Source: Candidatus Uhrbacteria bacterium
GTDB taxonomy: Bacteria; Patescibacteriota; Patescibacteriia; UBA9934
Direction: 5' to 3'
Assembly: GCA_030688135.1 (NCBI GenBank)
Contig: JAUYIW010000022.1
Span: 1-38,127 of the forward strand
DNA: 38,127 bases
The position numbers were made by a program, and so were the translations under genes. A model generated the notes under the pieces. The model did no database searches. It was not told the origin of the DNA and worked only from the letters and a program-made list of their open reading frames with translations. Below are positions 1-7,674 of the stretch, piece after piece; positions within the stretch are counted from its first letter, which is position 1, and each line of letters opens with the position of its first letter.

Positions 1-38
1 GATTAACTCTGATTAACTTAAACTTATCTTTTGGAGAG

Positions 39-86
39 ATCAAAAAACATGTTTTAGTCCGATCGGACTAAAACATGTTTTTTGAT
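39..86. repeat. 48-bp perfect palindrome, GTCCGATCGGAC family
   Basis: All 24 base pairs are complementary around the centre at 62/63, with the core GTCCGATCGGAC and arms TTTTA/TAAAA and ACATG/CATGT. It starts 3 nt beyond the stop codon of the PaaX-like gene. On the minus strand it ends in TTTTTT, so it can serve as that gene's terminator. The same core recurs at 659-690, 12484-12522, 37155-37196 and 37256-37289. Whether it is an operator, a terminator or a REP-like mobile palindrome is open. Confidence 0.85.
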
Positions 87-88
87 TC

Positions 89-625
89 CTAACGGATTGC
101 AAGTGCCCTGTACACAAGAATGTAATCCTCGGCCTTTATAAGTTTTATTAAATCACGTAACTGGAATATAACATCTCTTTCACCTTCCCAGACGCTTTTT
201 TGTATCATCCGAAAGTCAGATTTCTTAAGAAGTTCTCGAAAACTTGACCTGACTCGACGAATATCTTCAGGAACATCGAATACCACAATACAAACCTCGC
301 CCTCAGGTAACATCGCTTCGGTAGTGAATATCTCAGTCTTTAAAGCAGACTCGTATCCCGCATCGGTCAATCGATACAGTATTTTATTGCCCTCAAATTT
401 TAGCTCAATTAACTTTTGCTTCTCTAGCTCCCTTAACTTTCTACGTTCTCCTTGCTCCTCGAACCGCCTTCTATCGTGCGCTATCTCTGCTCTTGGGATA
501 GTTAAATATGGCCTGACTCTATAAGAGCGCATACCCGATTCAAAAATACTTCCCGCTGTGTCGGCTAGTGAAAGTAGGATTTTCTTAGTAGCGTTTGAGA
601 TGGGCTTCGCATTATGATCTTTCAT
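89..625 (-). CDS. PaaX-like winged-helix protein with Cas2-fold C-terminal domain
   Basis: The 178-aa protein has two visible parts. Residues about 10-95 are basic and helical, with a winged-helix look (KKILLSLAD, then a beta-hairpin KFEGNKILYRLTDAGY). Residues about 111-175 resemble the Cas2 ferredoxin fold, with strand CIVVFDVPED, helix RRVRSSFRELLKK and the SVWEGE segment that matches the usual SVFEGE of Cas2. Asp117 sits where Cas2 nucleases carry their catalytic Asp. In the PaaX family this combination is a transcriptional repressor; stand-alone relatives in CPR genomes are often labelled Cas2. No cas1, effector or repeat array is near. Palindromes lie 3 nt downstream and over the promoter, so autoregulation is likely; a REP-mobilising role is a bolder alternative. 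There is no clear ribosome-binding site, and the candidate -10 (TATACT) lies about 30 nt upstream. Confidence 0.75.
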   Translation of the reverse strand: MKDHNAKPISNATKKILLSLADTAGSIFESGMRSYRVRPYLTIPRAEIAHDRRRFEEQGERRKLRELEKQKLIELKFEGNKILYRLTDAGYESALKTEIFTTEAMLPEGEVCIVVFDVPEDIRRVRSSFRELLKKSDFRMIQKSVWEGERDVIFQLRDLIKLIKAEDYILVYRALAIR

Positions 626-658
626 AATGAACAGATTAATATATTTACAATTAAGTAT

Positions 659-690
659 ACATGATTTGATCCGATCGGACTAAAACATGT
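659..690. repeat. Imperfect palindrome over the paaX-like promoter
   Basis: This 32-bp palindrome (13 of 16 pairs) is centred at 674/675 and shares TCCGATCGGACTAAAACATG with the perfect palindrome at 39-86. Read on the minus strand it directly abuts and covers the region upstream of a TATACT -10 box (complement of 654-659), where the -35 (TTAGTC or TAGTCC) would lie. That position fits an operator for the neighbouring PaaX-like protein. Confidence 0.7.
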
Positions 691-751
691 TCATTGCAAA
701 GATTGAAACTTTATTTCTTGGTCTGCTTTAAAAGAATGATTTTAAACAAAT

Positions 752-794
752 AAAAACCCTGCAGTAGATCGGCCGATGCCGATGCACTACAGGG
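752..794 (-). terminator. Rho-independent terminator of the 829-1374 gene
   Basis: On the minus strand a stem CCCTGTAGT pairs with CTACTGCAGGG across a loop containing GCATCGGC, followed by TTTTT. It lies 35 nt after the stop codon of the membrane-protein gene. Confidence 0.8.
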
Positions 795-828
795 CTACGC
801 CACGACGTAAATCGCGGAAGGTAGGGCG

Positions 829-1374
829 CTATGCGCCTGGGGTAAGTTCTCTGGTCTCTGTCAGTGTCTTTGAACTCTGATCCGGCGGGTTCCAGCCAAA
901 GCGAATCTTCAGAATCCGCATATGCATTTGCTGGGTAAAGATGAGACGCTCTTTCCTAGCGGCGCAGTCACTGCGAACGGCGTCAAGGTCAATGTCAAGC
1001 TCCTCATACACCAGTGCAGGAAGCTTGCCGTAAGGATCGTCCTCATTGAACAGAACACGCTCGATTACAAAAATTTCATTCGCATCTTCGAGCAATTCCT
1101 TCAATCCCTCTTGCTTCAAAAACTCAGCGTATGCGCGTCGCTCAGGATCTCGCCAACGTCTGATCATTGCGATTCCACTAACGACGATAAACAAGGCATT
1201 CATAGCCATGGCGGAAACAGCCAGATAGAAAGCTGTCGAATCCGACTCCCTAGAGGTCACGCAACCTAGGGTCAGCAAACCGAACACGGTAGCGCCAGAG
1301 ATGAACAGAAAGATTCCATTTCCCATGGTCGATCGACAACGAACATCATCCTCATTAAAGTACGTTATTTCCAT
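829..1374 (-). CDS. Stand-alone two-helix membrane protein, unknown function
   Basis: I do not recognise this 181-aa protein. Two hydrophobic segments at about residues 20-42 and 49-68 form a helical hairpin, followed by a charged cytoplasmic domain of about 110 residues rich in Glu/Asp and ending in Pro/Ser/Thr-rich sequence. The gene is a complete unit: promoter TTGACT-17-TAATGT, an SD-like GGGAGAG 4 nt before the ATG, and a strong terminator. This tidy architecture and its GC-richer composition differ from the housekeeping genes and match the genes at 7675, 13916 and 37452, suggesting a shared accessory origin. Confidence 0.75.
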   Translation of the reverse strand: MEITYFNEDDVRCRSTMGNGIFLFISGATVFGLLTLGCVTSRESDSTAFYLAVSAMAMNALFIVVSGIAMIRRWRDPERRAYAEFLKQEGLKELLEDANEIFVIERVLFNEDDPYGKLPALVYEELDIDLDAVRSDCAARKERLIFTQQMHMRILKIRFGWNPPDQSSKTLTETRELTPGA

Positions 1375-1404
1375 GGTCTCTCCCGATGTTATAGATCTAG
1401 TAAG

Positions 1405-1433
1405 ACATTATCGCTTATGTGGCGAAAAGTCAA
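1405..1433 (-). promoter_or_regulatory. Sigma-70-type promoter of the 829-1374 gene
   Basis: On the minus strand, TTGACT (1433-1428), a 17-nt spacer, then TAATGT (1410-1405). The predicted start is about 25 nt before the ATG, leaving room for the GGGAGAG ribosome-binding site. Confidence 0.7.
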
Positions 1434-1574
1434 CAATAAACTAGCCAAATTTATAGGGATTAGGTACAATGTTTTTGAAACTAAATATCAAGGTGGAAGA
1501 AGTGAAATAAGTGAATAAGTTAATTTATCAGCTTTTCACGTTTATCATTTTTTTCACCTTTATAACTTTGTAAT

Positions 1575-2036
1575 ATGGATCAGCATTATGTAAGCGACGA
1601 AGGACTCCAGACTTTAAAAGATGAGGTTGAGAATAGAAAAACAACCCTTCGACGCGAGATAGCGGAAAAAATCAGCATCGCGAAAGATCAAGGTGACCTT
1701 TCAGAGAATTTTGAATATCAAGATGCAAAAGATCAACAAGCAGAAAATGAAACCAGAATTCTGTATCTTGAAGAACTTATAAAAAGTGCGGTTGTAGTTG
1801 AGAGAAGGGAAGGCGAAAGCACGATTAACGTTGGATCAAAATTTATAGTCGAAACAGCAGATGGTGGAACAAAGGAATTTGAACTTGTGGGAGCAACAGA
1901 GACCGATCCTCTCTCAGGAAAAATTAGCAATGAATCACCGCTTGGAAATAAATTTATTGGATCGTCCATTGGTGACACTATCAAAATGGAAACGCCTGGT
2001 GGGGCAATGACGTATAAAATTATTTCAATCGAGTAA
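1575..2036 (+). CDS. greA: Transcription elongation factor GreA
   Basis: The 153-aa length is typical of GreA. An N-terminal coiled coil (about residues 1-75) contains the signature GDLSENFEY, whose acidic tip residues Asp and Glu reach through the RNA polymerase secondary channel and stimulate cleavage of backtracked RNA. The C-terminal FKBP-like domain carries VGSKFIVET and ends in GAMTYKIISIE. It starts with ATG after an AT-rich leader without a clear SD site and lies 29 nt before lysS, so the two probably share a transcript. Confidence 0.96.
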   Translation: MDQHYVSDEGLQTLKDEVENRKTTLRREIAEKISIAKDQGDLSENFEYQDAKDQQAENETRILYLEELIKSAVVVERREGESTINVGSKFIVETADGGTKEFELVGATETDPLSGKISNESPLGNKFIGSSIGDTIKMETPGGAMTYKIISIE

Positions 2037-2065
2037 ATGCAAGTTATAAGTTAAGAGACTAAATT

Positions 2066-3550
2066 ATGATCCCAGAGGAAATAGCAAGAAGAGAGCGGCT
2101 AAAATTAATTAGAGACGCTGGCATTGATCCATACCCTGCAGATTCGGGAAGAACACATTTAATACATGAGGTTCTTTTAAAATTTGATGATCTTGAAACT
2201 TCGGCTGATCCGGTCACTATAGCGGGACGAATGCGATCAAAACGAAAGCACGGTGGAGTTACATTTATAACACTCGAGGACGCAAGTGGCCGAATGCAGG
2301 TTGTTTTACATAGAGACTCTATTGGAGCTGAAGAATACCAAGCATTTCATGATCGCTCAGACGTTGGAGATTTTTTTGATTTTACAGGCCCTGTTTTTAA
2401 AACTCAAAAAGGAGAACAGTCAATAAATACAGTAAGCTACAAAATACTTACAAAAAGTCTATTGCCGTTGCCTGAAAAATGGCATGGCTTAACCGACACC
2501 GAAAAGCGCTACAGAAAGCGTTATCTTGATTTTATTGCCAATCCGGAAGCTATTGTTTTTGCAAAAGCCCGTGCGAATATGGTTCGAGCTATTCGAACAT
2601 TCTTGGAAGATGAAGGTTTTATGGAGGTTGAAACTCCAATTTTGCAGCCAATTCCGGGTGGAGCAAATGCAAAACCGTTTGTAACACATCACAATTCACT
2701 TCATGCTGATTTTTACCTTCGAATCGCACCGGAGCTTTACCTAAAACGATTGCTCGTTGGTGGATTTGAAAAAGTTTTCGAATTTGCAAGATGCTTCCGA
2801 AACGAAGGTATTAGCCCTCAGCATAATCCGGAATTTACTCAGGTTGAAACATATTGGGCATATGCCACCATCGAACAGCTCACCGATCACCTTGAGCGAA
2901 TGTTTGTGACTGCGCTAAAAGCTGTTACAGGCGGAAATAAGCTTATGATCGATGGCAAGGAATTTACAATCAATATTCCATTACCGCGTCACACTTTTCA
3001 TGATGTTGTACAAAAAGAAAGTGGTATAGATCTTGATAACTTTACAGATGAAGCCTCGCTTAGAACAGAAATATCAAACCGGAATATTAATACCAAGGAT
3101 GTTGTAGGATACGGAGATTTAATCGATCACCTATATAAAAAGCTTGTTCGACCAAAACTTATTGAACCGCAGTTTGTTATTGACTATCCGTCTGCAATGA
3201 AACCTCTCGCTAAACGAAGAGAAGGTGGCCAGTATAGCGCTAGCTCACAATTGCTTATAAATGGCTCAGAGGTTCTAAATAGTTTCAACGAGCTAAACGA
3301 TCCGCTCGAACAAGAAGAGCGATTCCAAGAACAGGATGCACTGCGAGAGCGTGGAAGCGACGAAGCTCAACACGCTGATTACGATTACGTTACAGCATTA
3401 AAGCACGGCATGCCTCCTGCGGCAGGCTATGGAATTGGGATCGATCGACTTGCAATGTTGCTCGCCGGAGTGCAAAATCTAAAAGAAGTAATTCTTTTCC
3501 CAACGCTAAAACCAGTTGAAGATGAAGAAACTAATGATGACTCCGAGTAA
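2066..3550 (+). CDS. lysS: Lysyl-tRNA synthetase, class II
   Basis: This 494-aa enzyme charges tRNA-Lys with lysine using ATP. An N-terminal OB-fold anticodon-binding domain (about residues 45-140, ITLEDASGRMQVVLHRD) is followed by the class II catalytic core. Motif 2 is visible as FARCFRNEGISPQHNPEFTQ and motif 3 as GYGIGIDRLAMLLAG near residue 455. Length and motifs are normal. It follows greA by 29 nt and is followed after 4 nt by a nucleotidyltransferase gene, consistent with an operon. Confidence 0.97.
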   Translation: MIPEEIARRERLKLIRDAGIDPYPADSGRTHLIHEVLLKFDDLETSADPVTIAGRMRSKRKHGGVTFITLEDASGRMQVVLHRDSIGAEEYQAFHDRSDVGDFFDFTGPVFKTQKGEQSINTVSYKILTKSLLPLPEKWHGLTDTEKRYRKRYLDFIANPEAIVFAKARANMVRAIRTFLEDEGFMEVETPILQPIPGGANAKPFVTHHNSLHADFYLRIAPELYLKRLLVGGFEKVFEFARCFRNEGISPQHNPEFTQVETYWAYATIEQLTDHLERMFVTALKAVTGGNKLMIDGKEFTINIPLPRHTFHDVVQKESGIDLDNFTDEASLRTEISNRNINTKDVVGYGDLIDHLYKKLVRPKLIEPQFVIDYPSAMKPLAKRREGGQYSASSQLLINGSEVLNSFNELNDPLEQEERFQEQDALRERGSDEAQHADYDYVTALKHGMPPAAGYGIGIDRLAMLLAGVQNLKEVILFPTLKPVEDEETNDDSE

Positions 3551-3554
3551 TAAT

Positions 3555-3956
3555 ATGACGCGTGTTTTAGTATTTGGAACATTTGATCATTTGCACCCTG
3601 GGCATGAGCATTTTTTAAAAGCTGCACAGGCTCTTGGAGATGAATTGATAGCTTGCCTAAGTCCTGATAAGATCGTCTTAAAGTTAAAGGACAGGGAAGT
3701 CATGAATAGTTATTCAAAAAGGAAAAAAGCCTTGGAAAGCGCAGGATTCTGTGATAAAGCTGTACAAGGAGACTCGAGTCTTGGAGGATATCAAATTATT
3801 AAGAAAATCAAGCCTGATATTATAGCGCTAGGATACGATCAGAAGGCTTTAAAGGCCGATTTAAAGCGTTGGATGGCCGAAAACGAACAAAGTATCGTGC
3901 TGAAGACAATCAGTGCATATAAGCCCAAAATCTATAAATCAAGTCTATTAAAATAG
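3555..3956 (+). CDS. Cytidylyltransferase-family protein (TagD/RibL-like)
   Basis: This 133-aa nucleotidyltransferase starts with MTRVLVFGTFDHLHPGHEHF, which carries the HxGH motif (HPGH) of the cytidylyltransferase superfamily that transfers a nucleotidyl group from CTP or ATP. The ISAYKPKIYKSSLLK tail resembles the KxxxxSS region of the family, with SS. Small proteins of this kind include glycerol-3-phosphate cytidylyltransferase and archaeal-type FAD synthase RibL; the substrate cannot be told from sequence alone. I use the ATG at 3555, 4 nt after the lysS stop, because an earlier in-frame start would overlap lysS and add residues outside the Rossmann fold. Confidence 0.85.
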   Translation: MTRVLVFGTFDHLHPGHEHFLKAAQALGDELIACLSPDKIVLKLKDREVMNSYSKRKKALESAGFCDKAVQGDSSLGGYQIIKKIKPDIIALGYDQKALKADLKRWMAENEQSIVLKTISAYKPKIYKSSLLK

Positions 3957-4014
3957 ACTACCGGGGCAACCACATTTTGTTACACCTACACGATCCGCAC
4001 CATATATAACACAT

Positions 4015-4143
4015 CTTGAATTACGAAACTCGATGAGATTTGCGTGAACGGGCTGTCGATCCCCGTGAACCCTACTAAAACGTAGGGAGAACGGGGGCGA
4101 CGGGCGCCCGTGAACGCAAAGATCGCAAGTTTCGTAATTCAAG
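4015..4143. ncRNA. 129-nt long hairpin with tandem G-A loops before serS
   Basis: Arms CTTGAATTACGAAAC (4015) and GTTTCGTAATTCAAG (4143) enclose a nearly continuous stem: TTTGCG-TGAA-CGGGC pairs with GCCCG-TGAA-CGCAAA, then GTCG, CCCCGT-GAA-CCCTAC pairs with GTAGGG-AGA-ACGGGG and CGAC, capped by TAAAAC. The non-complementary loops (TGAA facing TGAA, GAA facing AGA) are tandem G-A mismatches, an RNA-type feature. It fills the gap between the nucleotidyltransferase and serS and ends 34 nt before the serS ATG. It could be a serS leader structure, an independent small RNA or a fold-back element. No T-box features are visible. Confidence 0.6.
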
Positions 4144-4177
4144 GTAACACAAGACCTAAAACCTATTCCATCCAAAT

Positions 4178-5446
4178 ATGATTGACATCAAGTTGTTACG
4201 TGAAGACCCTAAATTCATAATTGACGCTGCAAAAGCCAAAAACGTCGAAGTTGACATCGACCGAATTTTAGAGCTCGACAGAAAAGTTAAGGCTCTTAAA
4301 TCTGAAATTGAAAGTATTGCTGCTCAAAAAAATGAGGCGTCCGGAAGTATTGCCTCTGCAGAAAAAGATGAAAAGAAAAAACTAATCGACGATATGACAG
4401 CGATTAGTAAAAAAGAGGAAGAGCTAAAAGCTAGCCTATCGCCACTTTCTGAAGAACTAGATGAACTACTTTTTAAAATTCCAAATCCATCAGCAAGCGA
4501 TGTTACAGTTGCAGTAAGTGAAGACGAAAATGAAGTTATTCGAACAGTAGGAGAACCTACAAAATTCAAGTTTACGCCAAAGGATCACATAGAGCTTGGA
4601 AAGCTACTCGATATTATCGATACCGAATCAGCGTCAAAGGCAAGCGCATCACGTTTTGTTTATTTGAAAGGCGACGCTGTAATGCTTCAATTCGCGCTAA
4701 TGCAATATGCGTTACAAACCGCCATGAAGCACGGCTTTGTCCCTGTTGTAGTGCCTCACCTAATAAACGCAAAGGCAATGCGAGCAATGGGATATCTTGA
4801 GCATGGCGGACACGATGAAATCTACTATCTTGCAAAAGATAACATGTACCTGATTGGAACGTCAGAACAGGCGCTTGGTCCTATGCATATCGATAAAACT
4901 ATCGACGCATCTGAACTACCGCTTCGATATATTGGATATTCGCCTTGCTACCGTCGCGAAGCAGGCTCGTACGGCAAAGACACAAAGGGAATAATACGGT
5001 TACATCAATTCGACAAAATGGAAATGTTTAGCGTAACTAAGCCTGAAAATTCTGATGCCGAGCATGAACTAATTCTAAGTATTGAAGAAGAACTTATGCA
5101 AGGACTTGGTATTCCGTATCAGGTGCTAAAAATGGTCTCGGGAGATTTGGGACTTCCTGCTGCACGAAAATATGACATTGAAGCATGGGTGCCTTCGCAA
5201 GAGAAATATCGAGAAACACATTCTTGCAGTACAACTACAGACTTCCAAGCTCGAAGACTGAATACAAAGTTTAAAGAAGGAAAGGAGAAGCCACAGTTTG
5301 TTCATATGTTGAATGGCACTGCGTTTGCAATCGGACGAACAATTGTAGCGATTTTAGAAAACTTTCAGCAAGAAGACGGTTCAGTTATCATTCCAGAAGT
5401 ACTACGTCCGTTTATGGGCAAGGACGTAATGACTCCTAAGGCGTAG
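4178..5446 (+). CDS. serS: Seryl-tRNA synthetase, class II
   Basis: This 422-aa enzyme charges tRNA-Ser (and tRNA-Sec where present). The N-terminal long coiled-coil arm (about residues 27-100, rich in Lys/Glu) reaches the tRNA long variable arm. The catalytic core shows motif 2 (YSPCYRREAGSYGKDTKGI) followed by RLHQFDKMEMF, and motif 3 (LNGTAFAIGRTIVAILENFQ). The ETHSCSTTTDFQARR segment is diagnostic for SerS. Length is normal. The ATG lies 34 nt after the long hairpin, without an obvious SD, and alr follows 22 nt after the stop. Confidence 0.97.
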   Translation: MIDIKLLREDPKFIIDAAKAKNVEVDIDRILELDRKVKALKSEIESIAAQKNEASGSIASAEKDEKKKLIDDMTAISKKEEELKASLSPLSEELDELLFKIPNPSASDVTVAVSEDENEVIRTVGEPTKFKFTPKDHIELGKLLDIIDTESASKASASRFVYLKGDAVMLQFALMQYALQTAMKHGFVPVVVPHLINAKAMRAMGYLEHGGHDEIYYLAKDNMYLIGTSEQALGPMHIDKTIDASELPLRYIGYSPCYRREAGSYGKDTKGIIRLHQFDKMEMFSVTKPENSDAEHELILSIEEELMQGLGIPYQVLKMVSGDLGLPAARKYDIEAWVPSQEKYRETHSCSTTTDFQARRLNTKFKEGKEKPQFVHMLNGTAFAIGRTIVAILENFQQEDGSVIIPEVLRPFMGKDVMTPKA

Positions 5447-5468
5447 CCCTTAAACATGAATTAAAAAC

Positions 5469-6611
5469 ATGGCTACTCCCGGCGAAAAAACTTGGGTAGA
5501 AATAAATAGCGCAGCGCTTCGATCAAATATTGAAGCGCTGCGTTCTATTCTAAATCCAGAGAGTAAATTTTGCGCTACCGTAAAAGCAAACGCATACGGG
5601 CACGATATTGAAACCATTGTACGACTAGCTAAGATCGAGGGTGTAGAGCATTTTGCAGTCGACTCGGTGGACGAAGCGATTACTGCGCGCAAAGTTGCAC
5701 CAGAAGCACAAATTTTTATTCTTGGCCATACAGTACCCGAACATTTCGAAGATATTGTTACTCACAATCTTATCCAAACAATCTACGACGAACAGTCCTT
5801 AAACCAACTTGCAGATATTGCAAGCCGAATGCAATCGAGAGCCTTGGCAAACATTAAAATTGAAACTGGTACAAATAGACAGGGAATTCGTGAATTTAAA
5901 CTTCCCGATCTTTTAAGAGCTGCGCGAAGGCATGAACGTTTTGTACAAATAGTTGGAGTATCTTCACATTTTTGCGACGCAGAGAACGTTGAAGATCAAA
6001 ATCTTTTAATGTCGCAACTAGCTAACTTTGACCGCGCGCTAAACACAATTCACGCAACTGATTTTAGTCCACCATATATTCATATTGCTTGCAGTGCAGC
6101 CGCAATGCTTGAGCCAAAATCACACTTCACAATGGCACGATACGGAATTGCGATGTATGGGCTATGGTCCTCAAAAGCACTTGAGAAAAAAATGAAAATT
6201 TCAGGAAAAGTTGACCTTTCGCCTATAATGTCACTTAAAACTAGAATCGCCCAAATTAAGGATATTCCAGCAGGGGATTATGTTGGATATTCAAGGTCTT
6301 TTAGATCTGATCGACCAATCAGAATTGCAGTCTTGCCAATTGGGTATTATGATGGTTTTAGAAGAGCGTACCAGGGTGCAGACGTGTTGATTCAAGGTCA
6401 GCGCTGCAAAAACATTGGAAATATTTGCATGAACATGTTTATGGTAGATGTTTCAAATGTACCACGAGTAAATCCTGGCGACACCGTAACCTTACTAGGT
6501 CGTGATGGTATGCATCAAATAACGGCCGATGAACTCGGGGACCGCACAGGAACGATCAACTACGAAGTCGTAACCGCAATTGGCGCGCACTTGCCAAGAA
6601 TTGTGATTTAG
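5469..6611 (+). CDS. alr: Alanine racemase
   Basis: This 380-aa PLP enzyme interconverts L- and D-alanine for peptidoglycan. Lys39 in TVKANAYGHD is the Schiff-base lysine, and the TIM barrel continues through HFAVDSVDEA and KIETGTNRQGI. ARYGIAMYGLW and VGYSRSF carry the conserved region around the catalytic Tyr of the C-terminal beta domain, and GTINYEVVTAIGAHLPRIVI closes the protein. It is complete. It lies 22 nt after serS and 53 nt before an ftsQ-like gene, so the local theme is cell-wall synthesis and division. Confidence 0.96.
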   Translation: MATPGEKTWVEINSAALRSNIEALRSILNPESKFCATVKANAYGHDIETIVRLAKIEGVEHFAVDSVDEAITARKVAPEAQIFILGHTVPEHFEDIVTHNLIQTIYDEQSLNQLADIASRMQSRALANIKIETGTNRQGIREFKLPDLLRAARRHERFVQIVGVSSHFCDAENVEDQNLLMSQLANFDRALNTIHATDFSPPYIHIACSAAAMLEPKSHFTMARYGIAMYGLWSSKALEKKMKISGKVDLSPIMSLKTRIAQIKDIPAGDYVGYSRSFRSDRPIRIAVLPIGYYDGFRRAYQGADVLIQGQRCKNIGNICMNMFMVDVSNVPRVNPGDTVTLLGRDGMHQITADELGDRTGTINYEVVTAIGAHLPRIVI

Positions 6612-6633
6612 ACAAATATATTTAACCTTTCTC

Positions 6634-6660
6634 AATCCGTACATCGGTAGGAACCTTGCA
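6634..6660 (+). repeat. ATCNGTA-family intergenic repeat, short copy
   Basis: Sequence AATCCGTACATCGGTAGG followed by AACCTTGCA, 4 nt before the ftsQ-like ATG. It matches the end of the longer copies at 7522-7561 (inverted), 19598-19640, 32849-32890 and 36003-36044. The shared tail is CGGTAGGWACC. Confidence 0.6.
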
Positions 6661-6664
6661 ATCT

Positions 6665-7513
6665 ATGAACCGCAGAAATTTTACTAAATCCCACCAAACA
6701 AAGGTGTATGAATCACGGCGTTTTGAGAACCCTTTCTTTCAAGACAAAAAAAGATTCAAATTTCCATGGAAAAAGATATTTGCAAGTATATTGGTATTGA
6801 TAACGCTGTCAGGATTTGTTTATTTTATATTTTATAGTCCGCTTTTTCGAATTAATTCGATTGCAATAACAGGGCTTACAACAATATCTACCGAAAGTGT
6901 TGAAGACGTTATAGAAAACACATTCCTTGAAAAACGCTTGCTAGTTCTTCCAAAAGATAACAGATTTATTTTTCAATCAGATGACCTTCACTCAGCGCTT
7001 CAAGACGCATTTGACTTTGCCGAACTAGACATAACGCAACATGGAAATGCAATAGAAATTTCACTCGAAGAACGAATAACTTCGATTTTATGGGTTTCAG
7101 GAGATCGCTATGTTATTGCTGATCTGGATGGAAATGTTATAGAAGATTTGGTAGCAAATGAAGAAGGTGTGATTGACTTACCTTCAGCGATTCCCAAGGT
7201 TTTTGACGCTAGTTTTAGTGAAATTGCCTTAGGTGATTATGTACTTGCGGAGTACATAATTCAAAACATTATTACGTTCGATTCAGGCGTACGAAAACTA
7301 AATTTTGAACCTGAAGGATACGAAATTGAAAGTCCGGAATTTACTTGGTTCACAGTTAAAACAACAAGTGGACTTGATTTAATGTTTGATGCAGGGAAGG
7401 GGACAGAAGTACAATTACTAGCGCTAGAAGTTACCTTGCGTGAACATAAGGATGACTTAGCCGAACTCGAATATATTGATCTACGTTTTGGCGATCATGT
7501 TTATGTGAAGTAA
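6665..7513 (+). CDS. ftsQ: FtsQ/DivIB-like cell-division protein with POTRA domain
   Basis: The 282-aa protein has a basic cytoplasmic N-terminus of about 38 residues, one transmembrane helix (about 39-60, IFASILVLITLSGFVYFIF), then a POTRA-type domain beginning RINSIAITGLTTISTESV. The later LEERITSILWVSGDRYVIADLDG and a Phe/Asp-rich end match the beta domain of FtsQ/DivIB, which recruits FtsL/FtsB to the septum. I start at the ATG at 6665; the in-frame TTG at 6656 lies inside an intergenic repeat. No SD is visible. Similarity is by architecture, so the name is slightly less certain than for the enzymes. Confidence 0.8.
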   Translation: MNRRNFTKSHQTKVYESRRFENPFFQDKKRFKFPWKKIFASILVLITLSGFVYFIFYSPLFRINSIAITGLTTISTESVEDVIENTFLEKRLLVLPKDNRFIFQSDDLHSALQDAFDFAELDITQHGNAIEISLEERITSILWVSGDRYVIADLDGNVIEDLVANEEGVIDLPSAIPKVFDASFSEIALGDYVLAEYIIQNIITFDSGVRKLNFEPEGYEIESPEFTWFTVKTTSGLDLMFDAGKGTEVQLLALEVTLREHKDDLAELEYIDLRFGDHVYVK

Positions 7514-7521
7514 ATTAACAA

Positions 7522-7561
7522 GGGACCTACCGATGTACAGATAGTTACCGATATACAGATT
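7522..7561 (-). repeat. ATCNGTA-family intergenic repeat, inverted full copy
   Basis: Read on the minus strand: CTGTATAT, CGGTAACTAT, CTGTACAT, CGGTAGGTCC. The four CNGTA boxes are spaced 8, 10 and 8 nt, the same spacing as in the copies at 19598, 32849 and 36003. It begins 9 nt after the ftsQ stop. Confidence 0.65.
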
Positions 7562-7613
7562 GAGAAGAGATGAAAAGGAAATACTTCAGATTTCGCTTCT
7601 TGAATCACGATTC

Positions 7614-7642
7614 TTGACAAAGATATCAATTCTTGTTTAACT
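7614..7642 (+). promoter_or_regulatory. Promoter of the 7675 gene
   Basis: TTGACA at 7614-7619, a 17-nt spacer and TTAACT at 7637-7642. The -35 matches consensus and the -10 is weak. It stands about 30 nt before the CGGAGGA ribosome-binding site. Confidence 0.55.
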
Positions 7643-7674
7643 TTAATATTGATCTTTCAAAAACGGAGGAAAAA

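Noticed and set aside
89..625. Genuine CRISPR Cas2
   Set aside because: The protein has an extra winged-helix N-terminus of PaaX type and there is no cas1, effector or array near it.
4015..4143. T-box riboswitch for serS
   Set aside because: No T-box sequence, specifier loop or terminator/antiterminator pair is visible; the element is one long hairpin.
3948..4175. 75-codon minus-strand reading frame across the hairpin
   Set aside because: It consists of the hairpin arms read in both directions, with no start signal.
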